This document shows, in pieces, positions 17,697 to 26,689 of a stretch of 64,000 bases of DNA (positions are counted from its first letter, which is position 1; the number at the start of each line of letters is the position of its first letter). A program made the position numbers and the translations under genes. Below the pieces are notes generated by a model. The model had not been told where the DNA came from. It saw only the letters and a program-made list of their open reading frames with translations, and did not search any database. The DNA comes from Cetobacterium ceti (GTDB lineage Bacteria; Fusobacteriota; Fusobacteriia; Fusobacteriales; Fusobacteriaceae). The DNA lies in the NCBI RefSeq assembly GCF_900167275.1, contig NZ_FUWX01000005.1:62001-126000 (forward strand), in the 5' to 3' direction.

Positions 17697-17725
17697 ATAA
17701 TATTTAATAAATCATATCTTGTCAA
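17697..17725 (-). promoter_or_regulatory. Promoter of the DUF969-DUF979-pcp operon
   Basis: TTGACA (17725-17720), a 17-base spacer and TATTAT (17702-17697) on the minus strand, 33 bases before the DUF969 start codon. Confidence 0.75.
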
Positions 17726-17806
17726 CAAAAATACACTTTTTTAGTATTTTATATATACAAGTTTATGTTATTTTACTATACTCAATAATTATTTATTTTG
17801 CTTTTA

Positions 17807-18358
17807 TTAATCTTTGAAATATTTTAAATAATTCCCATAGCCCTCTTCTGCCATTTTATTTTTAGGAATAAATTTAAGTGCCGCAGAATTCATACAATAT
17901 CTCTCATAAGTCGGACTTGGGCCATCATTAAAAACATGACCTAAATGAGAATCTCCATGTTTACTTCGCACCTCTGTTCTTGTCATAAAAAATCCTCGAT
18001 CAACTTTTGTAACTATATTTTCAGGAGCTAAAGGTCTTGTAAAACTTGGCCATCCTGTTCCTGAATCATATTTATCCCTAGATGAAAATAATGGTTCTCC
18101 TGATACTTTATCCACATATATTCCTTCCTCTTTATTATCATAATATTCATTTTCAAAAGCTTTTTCTGTTCCATTTTTTTGAGTTACATTATACTCTGTT
18201 TTATTTAGAACTTTTTTTAATTCCTCATCACTAGGTTTTTTATAATTTATAAAATCTTTCACCATATAGCTCCCCTCTTTTTTCATTTTTATTTCTCCAT
18301 AAGCAACTCCATTTAAAACACTTATTAGCATTCCCAATACAACTATTTTTTTTACCAT
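17807..18358 (-). CDS. msrB: Peptide-methionine (R)-S-oxide reductase, exported form
   Basis: MsrB reduces the R epimer of methionine sulfoxide in proteins. The 183-residue protein starts with a signal peptide ([21 protein letters not shown]), which places it outside the cytoplasm. The MsrB fold follows with [32 protein letters not shown] and [11 protein letters not shown], whose cysteine is catalytic. The CxxC pairs that bind zinc in many MsrB proteins are absent, giving a zinc-free type. It follows msrA by four bases. How electrons reach it in the periplasm is unclear; no CcdA or thioredoxin-like gene is adjacent. Confidence 0.94.
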   Translation of the reverse strand: MVKKIVVLGMLISVLNGVAYGEIKMKKEGSYMVKDFINYKKPSDEELKKVLNKTEYNVTQKNGTEKAFENEYYDNKEEGIYVDKVSGEPLFSSRDKYDSGTGWPSFTRPLAPENIVTKVDRGFFMTRTEVRSKHGDSHLGHVFNDGPSPTYERYCMNSAALKFIPKNKMAEEGYGNYLKYFKD

Positions 18359-18362
18359 TTAA

Positions 18363-18872
18363 TCACTCCTTATATTCTGAAGTTTTTCTTAAATCTAAAA
18401 TAGCTCCTAAATTATGACAATATCCTTTAGGATTTTTTTCTAAATAATCTTGATGATAACCCTCTGCTAAATAAAAATTTTCCATTGGTAAAACTTCAGT
18501 TACTATATTATCTTTATATTTCTTCCTCTCCTCTCTTAAAAAATTTTCAATTATCTCTAAATCTTCTTTCTCTTCATAATAAATTCCACTTCTATACTGA
18601 GTTCCCATATCATTTCCCTGTTTATTTAAAGTTGTAGGATCTATATTTTTAAATAGATGATATAGTATTCTTTCTAAGGAAATTATATTTTCATCATATT
18701 CCACATATAAAGCTTCCACAGCTCCTGTTCTACCACTACAAACCTCTTGATAAGTAGGATTTTTTAGTTCACTATTTCCATATCCAACTTCAGTTTTTAA
18801 AACTCCCTTAACATGTTTAAAATATTCCTCTAATCCCCAAAAACATCCTCCACCTAAATAAATTTTTTTCAT
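18363..18872 (-). CDS. msrA: Peptide-methionine (S)-S-oxide reductase
   Basis: A 169-residue MsrA that reduces the S epimer of methionine sulfoxide. The catalytic motif GGCFWGLE lies at residues 7-14, directly after a very short N terminus with no export signal, so this protein should be cytoplasmic while its operon partner MsrB is exported. QGNDMGTQYRSGIYY and AEGYHQDYL are typical. The C-terminal region lacks a clear second cysteine pair apart from GYCHNLG. ATG 18872 follows GAGGAGG. Confidence 0.95.
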   Translation of the reverse strand: MKKIYLGGGCFWGLEEYFKHVKGVLKTEVGYGNSELKNPTYQEVCSGRTGAVEALYVEYDENIISLERILYHLFKNIDPTTLNKQGNDMGTQYRSGIYYEEKEDLEIIENFLREERKKYKDNIVTEVLPMENFYLAEGYHQDYLEKNPKGYCHNLGAILDLRKTSEYKE

Positions 18873-18906
18873 AATAATTTAATCCTCCTCTTTATTTTTA
18901 ACTTAC

Positions 18907-18934
18907 ACTATATTTTTCATCTTTCCTCTTACAA
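18907..18934 (-). promoter_or_regulatory. Promoter of msrA-msrB
   Basis: TTGTAA (18934-18929), a 16-base spacer and TATAGT (18912-18907) on the minus strand. It starts directly after the T run of the upstream terminator. Confidence 0.6.
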
Positions 18935-18939
18935 AAAAT

Positions 18940-18969
18940 AAAAAAAGAACTAGGAAAATAATTCCTAGT
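18940..18969 (-). terminator. Terminator after the threonine dehydratase gene
   Basis: ACTAGGAA/TTCCTAGT stem (18969-18962 with 18956-18949 on the minus strand), a 5-base loop, then TC and a run of T. Confidence 0.88.
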
Positions 18970-18982
18970 CCCATTTTTTTAA

Positions 18983-20191
18983 CTATCTTAATTCATATCC
19001 TGCTGCTTCTAGTTTTGATTTTATTGAGTCTCTATGCTCTTTGTCAAAACATTCAATAACAAATGTTGCCTTTTGTTTATTGATCTCTAAAGCTTCCTCA
19101 TACATAGTTTGATTTACTGTTAAAATATTTGCATTATTTGAACTTAAAATTTCAACAATTTTTCCTAATTCTCCTGATTTATCAGATAAAACTATTGAGA
19201 ATTTATATCTTCTTCCCTCTACCATTAGAGCTCTGTTCATAATTCTTTCAACTAAGTTAATGTCAATATTTCCTCCAGAAATTACTGCACAAACTTTTTT
19301 ATCTTTAACATCAATTTTTCCTGCTAATAAAGCTGCCACTGGAGTTGCTCCTGCACCTTCTGCTACAACTTTACTTCTTTCCATTAGGAATAAAATTGCT
19401 CTTGCAATTTCATCCTCAGTAACTGTTACTATATCATCTACATTTTCTCTTATTATTTCAAAAGTTAATGATCCAGCCTTTCTTACAGCTATACCATCTG
19501 CAATTGTTGGTTTACTACAAATTTCACAAACTTCATTTCTTTCAATAGCTTCTTTCATTGAAGCAGCATTTGCTGATTCAACTCCTATTACTTTAATTTT
19601 AGGATTTATAGATTTTAAAGCTTTTGATATACCAGAAAGGATTCCTCCTCCTCCAATAGGAACAATAACAACATCTATATTAGGAATATCTTCTAATATT
19701 TCTAATCCTATAGTTCCTTGTCCAGCCATTACAAACTTATCATCAAATGGATGTAAGAAAGTTGCTCCTGTTTCCTTTTGAATTTCACATGCTTTTTTAT
19801 ATGCATCATCATATACAGACCCTTCTAAAACTACTTCTGCTCCGTAACCTCTAGTTGCTGCTACTTTAGCCATAGGTGCTGTAGCTGGCATAACTATAGT
19901 TGCCTTAATTCCTTGAGCTGCTGCTCCTAATGCAACACCTTGAGCATGGTTTCCTGCTGAAGAAGCAATAACTCCATTTTTCTTTTCTTGTTCAGTTAAG
20001 TTAGCAATTTTATTTAAAGCTCCTCTTATTTTAAATGAACCTGTTTTTTGTAAATTTTCTAATTTTAAAAATACTTCATTTCCAGTAATATTATTTAAAA
20101 GTGGACATTCCACAACAGGGGTTCTTTTTATAGAATCCTTGATAACCTCCTGGGCTCTTTTTATATCTTCCAATGCAAATTTCTCAGTCAT
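18983..20191 (-). CDS. ilvA: Threonine ammonia-lyase (threonine dehydratase) with C-terminal ACT domain
   Basis: A 402-residue PLP enzyme converting threonine to 2-oxobutyrate and ammonia. GSFKIRGALNK carries the PLP lysine, SSAGNHAQGVALGA and the glycine loop VPIGGGGILSG bind PLP phosphate, and an ACT domain covers about residues 325-402. This single-ACT, roughly 400-residue type is the form often called catabolic or TdcB-like; biosynthetic IlvA with two ACT-like domains is longer. No ilv genes are adjacent, so a fermentative role is likely. ATG at 20191 with AGGAGG at 20207-20202 is preferred over an upstream in-frame start at 20281. Confidence 0.92.
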   Translation of the reverse strand: MTEKFALEDIKRAQEVIKDSIKRTPVVECPLLNNITGNEVFLKLENLQKTGSFKIRGALNKIANLTEQEKKNGVIASSAGNHAQGVALGAAAQGIKATIVMPATAPMAKVAATRGYGAEVVLEGSVYDDAYKKACEIQKETGATFLHPFDDKFVMAGQGTIGLEILEDIPNIDVVIVPIGGGGILSGISKALKSINPKIKVIGVESANAASMKEAIERNEVCEICSKPTIADGIAVRKAGSLTFEIIRENVDDIVTVTEDEIARAILFLMERSKVVAEGAGATPVAALLAGKIDVKDKKVCAVISGGNIDINLVERIMNRALMVEGRRYKFSIVLSDKSGELGKIVEILSSNNANILTVNQTMYEEALEINKQKATFVIECFDKEHRDSIKSKLEAAGYELR

Positions 20192-20252
20192 TTGAGTGCA
20201 CCCTCCTGTTTTATGTAATAATGATATTTTTTCGTAACATTCGTTCGAGTAT

Positions 20253-20281
20253 ATTATAGTACCATTACAAACATTTTTCAA
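20253..20281 (-). promoter_or_regulatory. Promoter of the threonine dehydratase gene
   Basis: TTGAAA (20281-20276), a 17-base spacer and consensus TATAAT (20258-20253) on the minus strand, giving a leader of about 55 bases. No T-box or hairpin is visible in that leader. Confidence 0.78.
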
Positions 20282-20284
20282 GAA

Positions 20285-21205
20285 CTATTTCTGATTTTTT
20301 GTTATTCTATATATAGAAAATAGTAAAATTATAACAGCTATGCTTTGAATTTCACTTAAAAGATGACCATTAAATATATAATCAAATAGTATTGAAGATA
20401 CTGGAAAACATAATTCACAAATGGTTGCTACGTTAGCTTTAATACTCTTTAATCCCTTGTAATACAATAGTACTGCTCCACTTCCTGTAGTCATAGCAAT
20501 TATACAAAATATCATCCATTGAAATTTTGTAGTCATAGTAAACCAATGAAAATTTCCTGTCCAACCAACAATTAAAAACATAATTATTGATGTAAACATA
20601 TATCTTGTGTACATCGCTGTTAAAAATGAAGAATTACTTAATATTCTTTTTCCAAATACTGTCGAACTTCCAAAAGAAAAAGCTGCAATAATAGCATAAA
20701 TACAGGCTAATCCAATATGTTCACTATCATGAAGTTGGGGCAAATGAAATTGGAAAGTTAAGATATATCCACTCATTAAGGCGACTATAGCCCAAAATAT
20801 AAAGTTTTTCCCAATTTTTTCTCCTAATATAATTCTTGCTAAAACAATGGCAAAAACTGGTTGAAGTTTTTGTAATAAAGTTACCACTGTTAAATGATTA
20901 AAATTAACTATAAAAAGAGCTTTTACAATGGCTAATGTTCCTATACTTCCACCGAAAAGTGCAATTAAAAAATAATAAAATAAATCTGATTTTGGCAATT
21001 TAACTATTTTTTTTATTTCACTTCTACCAAATAATAAACTCATTCCTAAAAATGGTAAAAGGTGTAGTACAAATACCACATAAGCTACATTTAATTGATA
21101 TAACCTAGGTGTTAGAACTATTCCATCTAACCCCCAAAGTGTCGCTGCTAAACAAACTAAACCTGCACCTATATACTCTTTTTTTAAATTTCTTGATACT
21201 TCCAT
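20285..21205 (-). CDS. EamA/DMT superfamily transporter
   Basis: A 306-residue inner-membrane protein with about ten helices in two EamA repeats, starting GAGLVCLAATLWGLDGI and repeating from about residue 165 (IGLACIYAIIAAFSFGSS). LQKLQPVFAIVLARIILGEKI is the typical end of the first repeat. DMT carriers export amino acids or other metabolites; the substrate is not readable. It follows polC by eight bases, so it may be expressed by read-through. It ends just before the threonine dehydratase promoter. Confidence 0.88.
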   Translation of the reverse strand: MEVSRNLKKEYIGAGLVCLAATLWGLDGIVLTPRLYQLNVAYVVFVLHLLPFLGMSLLFGRSEIKKIVKLPKSDLFYYFLIALFGGSIGTLAIVKALFIVNFNHLTVVTLLQKLQPVFAIVLARIILGEKIGKNFIFWAIVALMSGYILTFQFHLPQLHDSEHIGLACIYAIIAAFSFGSSTVFGKRILSNSSFLTAMYTRYMFTSIIMFLIVGWTGNFHWFTMTTKFQWMIFCIIAMTTGSGAVLLYYKGLKSIKANVATICELCFPVSSILFDYIFNGHLLSEIQSIAVIILLFSIYRITKNQK

Positions 21206-21213
21206 TGTCCCCC

Positions 21214-24200
21214 CTAGAATAATGATATTTGGTTTGTTTCACTTAAAGCTTCGATTGCATTATACATTTTTAATTTATCCACTGTTGTTTGAGATATTTT
21301 TGTTCTTCTTTTAAAATCTTCATAGGAAATGAATCTTCCCAATTCTCTTTCTTTTAAAATATTTTCCATTACCGATGCACCTAGACCATTTAATCCCATA
21401 AGAGGAATTCTGATTTTCCCATCTTCTATGGTAAATTTATTCCCTTGAGATTTATAAATATCTAAATCTAAAAATTCTATTCCTCTAGCTCTCATTTCTA
21501 CTATTATTTCACATACAGCTAACTGAGCTTTTTTCTTAACATCTAATTTAGGTTCCTTAGATAGTTCTTCTATTTTTTCTTTAACACTATCTAACTCTCT
21601 CATTATCTCATAGTCAAAATCTTCTACTTTTCTACTTAAATATGCTGCATAAAAGGCTAGTGGATAGTGAACTTTAAAATAAGCTATTCTCATGGCCATC
21701 ATAACATAAGCAACAGCATGCCCCTTAGGGAACATATATTTAATTCTTCTACAAGATTCTATATACCATTCAGGAACTGCATGTTCTTTCATAAGTTCTG
21801 AATATTTTTCCCATTGGTCAGGGTCTTTCCCTGGTCTACCCTTTCTTACAAACTCCATTATTTTAAAGGCTGTTCCCTTTTCTATTCCTTGATCTATTAA
21901 GAAGTTCATTATGTCATCACGAACGGAAATTACTTGAGATAGGGTTGCTTTTCCCTCTCTAACAAATTCTTGAGCATTATTTAGCCATACATCTGTTCCA
22001 TGAGATAGTCCTGATATTCTTACTAATTCTGCAAATGTAGTTGGTTTTGTATCTACAAGCATTTGTCTTACAAAATGAGTTCCAAATTCTGGAACACCAA
22101 ATGTTCCTACTACAGAGTTAATATCTTCTGGAGTAATTCCTAGTGATTCTGTACTTGAAAATAGCTTAACTGTATCTGGATCACCTAATGGTATATCGTA
22201 AATATCTACCCCTGTATACTCTTGAAGAAGTTTTATAGTAGTGGGGTCATCATGACCTAAAATATCTAATTTTACCAACTGTTCATCCATAACGTGATAG
22301 TCATAGTGAGTTGTTATGGAATCACTACTTTGATCATTTGCTGGTTTTTGTACTGGACAAAATTCATAAATTGAATTTCCTTGGGGAACAACTATCATCC
22401 CTCCAGGGTGTTGTCCTGTTGTCTTTTTAGCACCTTCAACTTTTTTGGCCAATCTTATTATTTCCGCTTTACCTACAGGTTTATCATGCTCTTCAAAGTA
22501 CTTTCTAACATATCCTTCCGCATTTTTTTCTGCTAAAGTAGAGATTGTTCCTGCTTTAAATACGTTTTCTTTACCAAATAATTGTTCACAATATCTATGG
22601 ATTTCCGATTGATATTCTCCTGAAAAGTTAAGGTCAATATCTGGTACTTTATCTCCATTGAATCCCATAAATACCTCAAATGGTATAGAGTGTCCATCTC
22701 TTTTCATAGGCTTTCCACACTTTGGACAATTTTTTTCTGGTAAGTCAACCCCAGCTCCTTCTCTTTCTATAAACTCTGAATGCTTACACTGTTCATCTGT
22801 ACATAAATAGTGAGGATATAGTGCATTAACCTCTGTAATCCCCATCATATATGCTACTAGGGAAGATCCTACGGAACCTCTTGACCCAACTAAATATCCA
22901 TGATCCAATGATCTTTTAACTAATTTTTGAGCAGATAAATAAAGTACAGAGAATCCATTTCCTATAATAGCCTTTAATTCCCTTTCAAGTCTTTGTTCTA
23001 CTATTTCTGGAAGAGGATTTCCATATATTTTATAAGCAGTCTCATAGGTCATATCTCTAACTATATTTTCTGCATTCTCTATTTTAGGAGGATAAAACCC
23101 ACTTGGTATTGGCTGAACTTCTTCTATAGAATCTGCCATTTTATTAGTATTAGTAACTACAACTTCCTTTGCTCTCTCCTCTCCTAAATAGGAAAATTCT
23201 TCTAAAAGTTCATCTGTAGTTCTAAAATAAAATCCATTGTCTACCATATATTGATTTTTTCTAAAGACACTTCCACTACCATAAAGTAATATGCTTCTTA
23301 TTTTTGCTTCCCATTCATCTAAATAATGGACATTTGATGAAGCTGTTACAATTTTTCCCTTCTTTTTAGCTAGGTCATACATATATTTATTCATTTTTTC
23401 TATAGCTTCTAAATCTTTAATTGTTCCCGTATCATCCTCATCTAAAAGTTCACTATATGTTATCTTAGGCTGTAATTCTACATAATCATAGAAGTCCATT
23501 GCTTTTTCAAGCATTTTATAATCTCCATATAAATAATATTCTGGTAATTCTCCACTATTCATAAAATGCATAGACATTGGTGCTCCGAAAATTAATCCTT
23601 CTCTTAATTCTTCTAATTTTGATTTTAAAATTCTAGGTTTTTTATTTCCAAAATAATCTATATGAGCTTCTGATATTAATCTATATATATTTTTTAATCC
23701 AATTTGATTTTGAACTAAAACCATCACATTTATAGTTCCCTGTTTTTGATAATTTAAAGGAAAGGCACCTGTTATATCCTTTTGATTTGTAATTCCTTTA
23801 TCTAAATACTTCTCTAAAAATATAATAAACATATTTGCCGTAGCTTGGGAGTCATCAACAGCTCTATGGTGATTTTCTAGAGCAACTCCTAAGTATTTTG
23901 TAAGTCTTCCTAATCCATAAGCTCTAAGTTCAGGAAAAAGATCCCTTGCCATTTGTAACGTATCTATTACAGCTGGATCATAATCCATATTCATATATTT
24001 TTTTACATCTCTTCTTATAAAACTCATATCAAATGTTGAATTATGAGCTACCATTGTAGCATCTCCTACAAACTCCATAAATTTTGGTAAAACTTCATCT
24101 ATAGTTGGCATATTAGCCACCATATCATTTGTTATACTTGTAATTTCTTGAATTTTTTTAGGAATATCCTTTTTAGGATTAACAAGTTGAGAATATCTAT

Positions 24201-25557
24201 CAACTATTCTTCTTCCCTCTAATTTAACAGCACCTATTTCTATAATCTCATTTTCATGAGAATTTAATCCACAAGTTTCAAGGTCAAATACTACATAAGT
24301 ATCCTTATCAATTTCAATATCTTTTGGATTACGAACCATTGGAGCTAAGTCATCTACCATATACATTTCACAACCAAATATTACTTTAAAATCCTTTCCC
24401 TTTGCTGCTTTATATGCAAATGGAAAAGAGTGAGCAACTCCATAATCGGTAATAGCCATAGCTTTATGCCCATAGTCCATAGCTTTTTTTATTAACTCTT
24501 TTATTTCAGTAACTCCTACCATTTCACTCATTTTACTGTGAGTATGTAGTTCAACCATTTTAGTTTCTGCTCTATCTTCTTTTAGTTCTTTAGTTTTATC
24601 TAATTTATTTATAGAACTAATCATTATAATCTCTTCATTTTCTTCAAATCTATCAATTTGTTTTCTTCCACTTACTTTAATAAACTCTCCAGGTTTAATA
24701 TCTACATCCTCTGGTTTATCCACAAATATCTTAGCAGTTATTGAATCCTCACCATTAGTTATTCTAAATGTAATTAAAAATTTTCCACTTCTTAATTCTC
24801 TAGAATCCATTACAAAAACTTCCCCTTCTACTATGGCAAGTTCATTTTCAATTAATTCTCTAAACTCTTGAATACTAATAGGAGTTCCTTTTATCTCTCT
24901 CTTTTTATTCCCCCCACCACTATTCGGACTATATCCCTTAGCTGGTTTTATTATTACCTCTTCCTTTGGAGTTTTTTCCTTATTAATTTTTTCTTGCTCT
25001 TCATCCATTTTTTTATTTAGATTTAGAAATATTTTTTCCTGTTCCTTTTCATAATTTTTCATTTCGCTAGAAAAATCTCCAGAAATAAATTTTACAGAAT
25101 ATCCTTCTACTCCATAATTCTCAAGTAATATTTCCAATCTTGCATTTATATTTGATCCATATAAGGTTTCCACAGCAAGTTCATTTTTAAGTTCTATATT
25201 TATATTTTTATTATTTATACTTATTCTATATAAATATAAGAAAGATCTAGAAATTGCATTTACTCTTTTTAAATTTTCTATAACTTTTTCCACAATTTCT
25301 AAAAATTCTTCCCTAGTTATTTCCTTTTCTAAATATTCAATTTTAAATCCTATTTCAATATCATTTCCAAATTTATTTTTTAAATCCTTATATACTTTAT
25401 CTAATTTTTCTAAATCCTTTGGACTTGCAACTACACAAAGCATATCCATTTCCTTTGTTCTTTTATTGAAAATGATTTCCTTAACATCTATATTATCAAT
25501 CCCCATATCTTTAAATATATTTCTTTGGGGCTTTATCCTTATTTCGCCTTTTTTCAT
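21214..25557 (-). CDS. polC: DNA polymerase III alpha subunit, PolC type (Gram-positive type)
   Basis: A 1447-residue replicative polymerase with built-in proofreading. Domains in order: N-terminal domain (1-220), OB fold (about 230-320), PHP start (VELHTHSKMSEM near 345), an inserted DEDDh exonuclease (VVFDLETCGLN, HNSTFDMSFIRR, HHRAVDDSQATA), the rest of PHP, then palm, fingers and thumb with a zinc-binding CTDEQCK...CPKCGKPM insertion. DIDLNFSGEY carries polymerase aspartates, and FPKGHAVAYVMMAMRIAYFK is in the fingers. The MKKGEIRIKP start (25557) with TGGAGG is preferred over 25584. Confidence 0.98.
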   Translation of the reverse strand: MKKGEIRIKPQRNIFKDMGIDNIDVKEIIFNKRTKEMDMLCVVASPKDLEKLDKVYKDLKNKFGNDIEIGFKIEYLEKEITREEFLEIVEKVIENLKRVNAISRSFLYLYRISINNKNINIELKNELAVETLYGSNINARLEILLENYGVEGYSVKFISGDFSSEMKNYEKEQEKIFLNLNKKMDEEQEKINKEKTPKEEVIIKPAKGYSPNSGGGNKKREIKGTPISIQEFRELIENELAIVEGEVFVMDSRELRSGKFLITFRITNGEDSITAKIFVDKPEDVDIKPGEFIKVSGRKQIDRFEENEEIIMISSINKLDKTKELKEDRAETKMVELHTHSKMSEMVGVTEIKELIKKAMDYGHKAMAITDYGVAHSFPFAYKAAKGKDFKVIFGCEMYMVDDLAPMVRNPKDIEIDKDTYVVFDLETCGLNSHENEIIEIGAVKLEGRRIVDRYSQLVNPKKDIPKKIQEITSITNDMVANMPTIDEVLPKFMEFVGDATMVAHNSTFDMSFIRRDVKKYMNMDYDPAVIDTLQMARDLFPELRAYGLGRLTKYLGVALENHHRAVDDSQATANMFIIFLEKYLDKGITNQKDITGAFPLNYQKQGTINVMVLVQNQIGLKNIYRLISEAHIDYFGNKKPRILKSKLEELREGLIFGAPMSMHFMNSGELPEYYLYGDYKMLEKAMDFYDYVELQPKITYSELLDEDDTGTIKDLEAIEKMNKYMYDLAKKKGKIVTASSNVHYLDEWEAKIRSILLYGSGSVFRKNQYMVDNGFYFRTTDELLEEFSYLGEERAKEVVVTNTNKMADSIEEVQPIPSGFYPPKIENAENIVRDMTYETAYKIYGNPLPEIVEQRLERELKAIIGNGFSVLYLSAQKLVKRSLDHGYLVGSRGSVGSSLVAYMMGITEVNALYPHYLCTDEQCKHSEFIEREGAGVDLPEKNCPKCGKPMKRDGHSIPFEVFMGFNGDKVPDIDLNFSGEYQSEIHRYCEQLFGKENVFKAGTISTLAEKNAEGYVRKYFEEHDKPVGKAEIIRLAKKVEGAKKTTGQHPGGMIVVPQGNSIYEFCPVQKPANDQSSDSITTHYDYHVMDEQLVKLDILGHDDPTTIKLLQEYTGVDIYDIPLGDPDTVKLFSSTESLGITPEDINSVVGTFGVPEFGTHFVRQMLVDTKPTTFAELVRISGLSHGTDVWLNNAQEFVREGKATLSQVISVRDDIMNFLIDQGIEKGTAFKIMEFVRKGRPGKDPDQWEKYSELMKEHAVPEWYIESCRRIKYMFPKGHAVAYVMMAMRIAYFKVHYPLAFYAAYLSRKVEDFDYEIMRELDSVKEKIEELSKEPKLDVKKKAQLAVCEIIVEMRARGIEFLDLDIYKSQGNKFTIEDGKIRIPLMGLNGLGASVMENILKERELGRFISYEDFKRRTKISQTTVDKLKMYNAIEALSETNQISLF

Positions 25558-25578
25558 GTTGCCTCCATACAAAAGAAT

Positions 25579-25597
25579 AGCCACGAATTTCGTGGCT
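25579..25597. other. Short palindromic stem-loop between polC and the upstream gene
   Basis: AGCCACGAA/TTCGTGGCT around one central base, foldable as a 7-base-pair stem with a 5-base loop. It sits just before the polC ribosome binding site and lacks a proper T run, so it is at best a weak terminator or a processing or translation-control hairpin. Confidence 0.55.
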
Positions 25598-26160
25598 TAG
25601 TTTTCTCCTAATAATCTATCAAGTATAATTGATACTGCAGATCTTACAGATAAATGGTTATATTCTGCTTTTCCTCTAATTGGTTCTAAGATATAATCAG
25701 ACATATCCATAACTTCATCAATTAATCCCCAACCAGTTCCAAATAGTAATAAATATGGTCTATCATCTTCAAATATTTTTTCAGATAGAGCTTTATATCC
25801 TATTGAATTTGAAAAAGTTTTTGCTGATGTAGTTATTATTAAAGGTTTTTTACCCTCTCTAGCTTCTATTTCAGCAATACTTTTTTCTATAGATTCATAC
25901 ACTCTTGTTCTTCCAAAAGCTTCCTCTCTATCTCTATTGTAGCCAGCTCCCATACCTTCTTGCCAGTAACCTATTATTCTCTCTGTTAACTTCTTTTGAG
26001 CATCTACAGATACAATAATATGATATTGATTTACATCGTATGTTCTACAAGTTCTTGAAATATCATGTATATCAAAATTTGTAACTGACGTACAAACAAC
26101 ATCTCCTCTTTTATTATATACAGGTGAGTGTACTAACCCTAGATAAACTGCTTTTCTCAT
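25597..26160 (-). CDS. SPOUT-type RNA methyltransferase (PF09936-like)
   Basis: A 187-residue protein starting RKAVYLGLVHSPVYNKRGD and containing TNFDIHDISRTCRTYDV, ITTSAKTFSNSIG and LLLFGTGWGLIDEVM, the pattern of the Methyltrn_RNA_4 family, a SAM-dependent knotted (SPOUT) methyltransferase related to the TrmD catalytic fold. The RNA target is unknown. It lies in a cluster with trmD and rimM, which agrees with an RNA-modifying role. It is transcribed just ahead of polC. Confidence 0.82.
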   Translation of the reverse strand: MRKAVYLGLVHSPVYNKRGDVVCTSVTNFDIHDISRTCRTYDVNQYHIIVSVDAQKKLTERIIGYWQEGMGAGYNRDREEAFGRTRVYESIEKSIAEIEAREGKKPLIITTSAKTFSNSIGYKALSEKIFEDDRPYLLLFGTGWGLIDEVMDMSDYILEPIRGKAEYNHLSVRSAVSIILDRLLGEN

Positions 26161-26170
26161 AATTTCTTCA

Positions 26171-26689
26171 CTATCCTATTCTTTCTAAGTCTTTATATTT
26201 TTCTATTTTGTCCACATATACATCTTTAGCATATTTTAAATACTCTATATTTTCTTCAGATAATTTTTTTATTACCCTAGCAGGAGCTCCTCCTATTAAA
26301 GAACCCTCCTCAGCAACTAACTTTGCTGTTACAACAGCTCCCGCTGCCACTAAACAATTTTTTGGAATAATTGCTCCATTTAATACAGTTGAACCCATTC
26401 CTATAATAGAATTATCTCCTACTGTACATCCATGAACAACACAGTTATGCCCTATAGTTACATTTTCTCCCACTATAGTTGGGAAATCTGTATCTCCATG
26501 TAAAGTACAATTATCTTGAACATTACTATTATTTCCAATTACAATTTTACTCATATCCGCTCTTAAAACAGCAGAAAACCATATAGATACATTTTCTCCA
26601 GTGATTACATCTCCAATTACAGAGGCACTTTCAGCTATATGATTATTTTTTCCTATTTGAGGCTTATGATTACCTAATCTAAATATCAT
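26171..26689 (-). CDS. Gamma carbonic anhydrase-like hexapeptide-repeat protein
   Basis: A 172-residue left-handed beta-helix protein with repeated hexapeptides (IGDVITGENVSIWFSAVLR, VGENVTIGHNCVVHG). The histidines expected to bind metal occur in NCTLHGD and IGHNCVVHG. Homologues (YrdA, Cam family) bind zinc or iron but many show little carbonic anhydrase activity, so the role is open. It overlaps the end of trmD by 11 bases. Confidence 0.86.
   Translation of the reverse strand: MIFRLGNHKPQIGKNNHIAESASVIGDVITGENVSIWFSAVLRADMSKIVIGNNSNVQDNCTLHGDTDFPTIVGENVTIGHNCVVHGCTVGDNSIIGMGSTVLNGAIIPKNCLVAAGAVVTAKLVAEEGSLIGGAPARVIKKLSEENIEYLKYAKDVYVDKIEKYKDLERIG

Noticed and set aside
19260-19781. Plus-strand ORF of 173 codons opposite threonine dehydratase
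   Set aside because: It mirrors codons of the strongly supported PLP enzyme gene; no promoter or ribosome site and no recognisable protein family.
20192-20281. T-box or leader-peptide attenuator for threonine dehydratase
   Set aside because: The leader is only about 55 bases and shows no terminator hairpin, specifier loop or threonine/isoleucine codon run.
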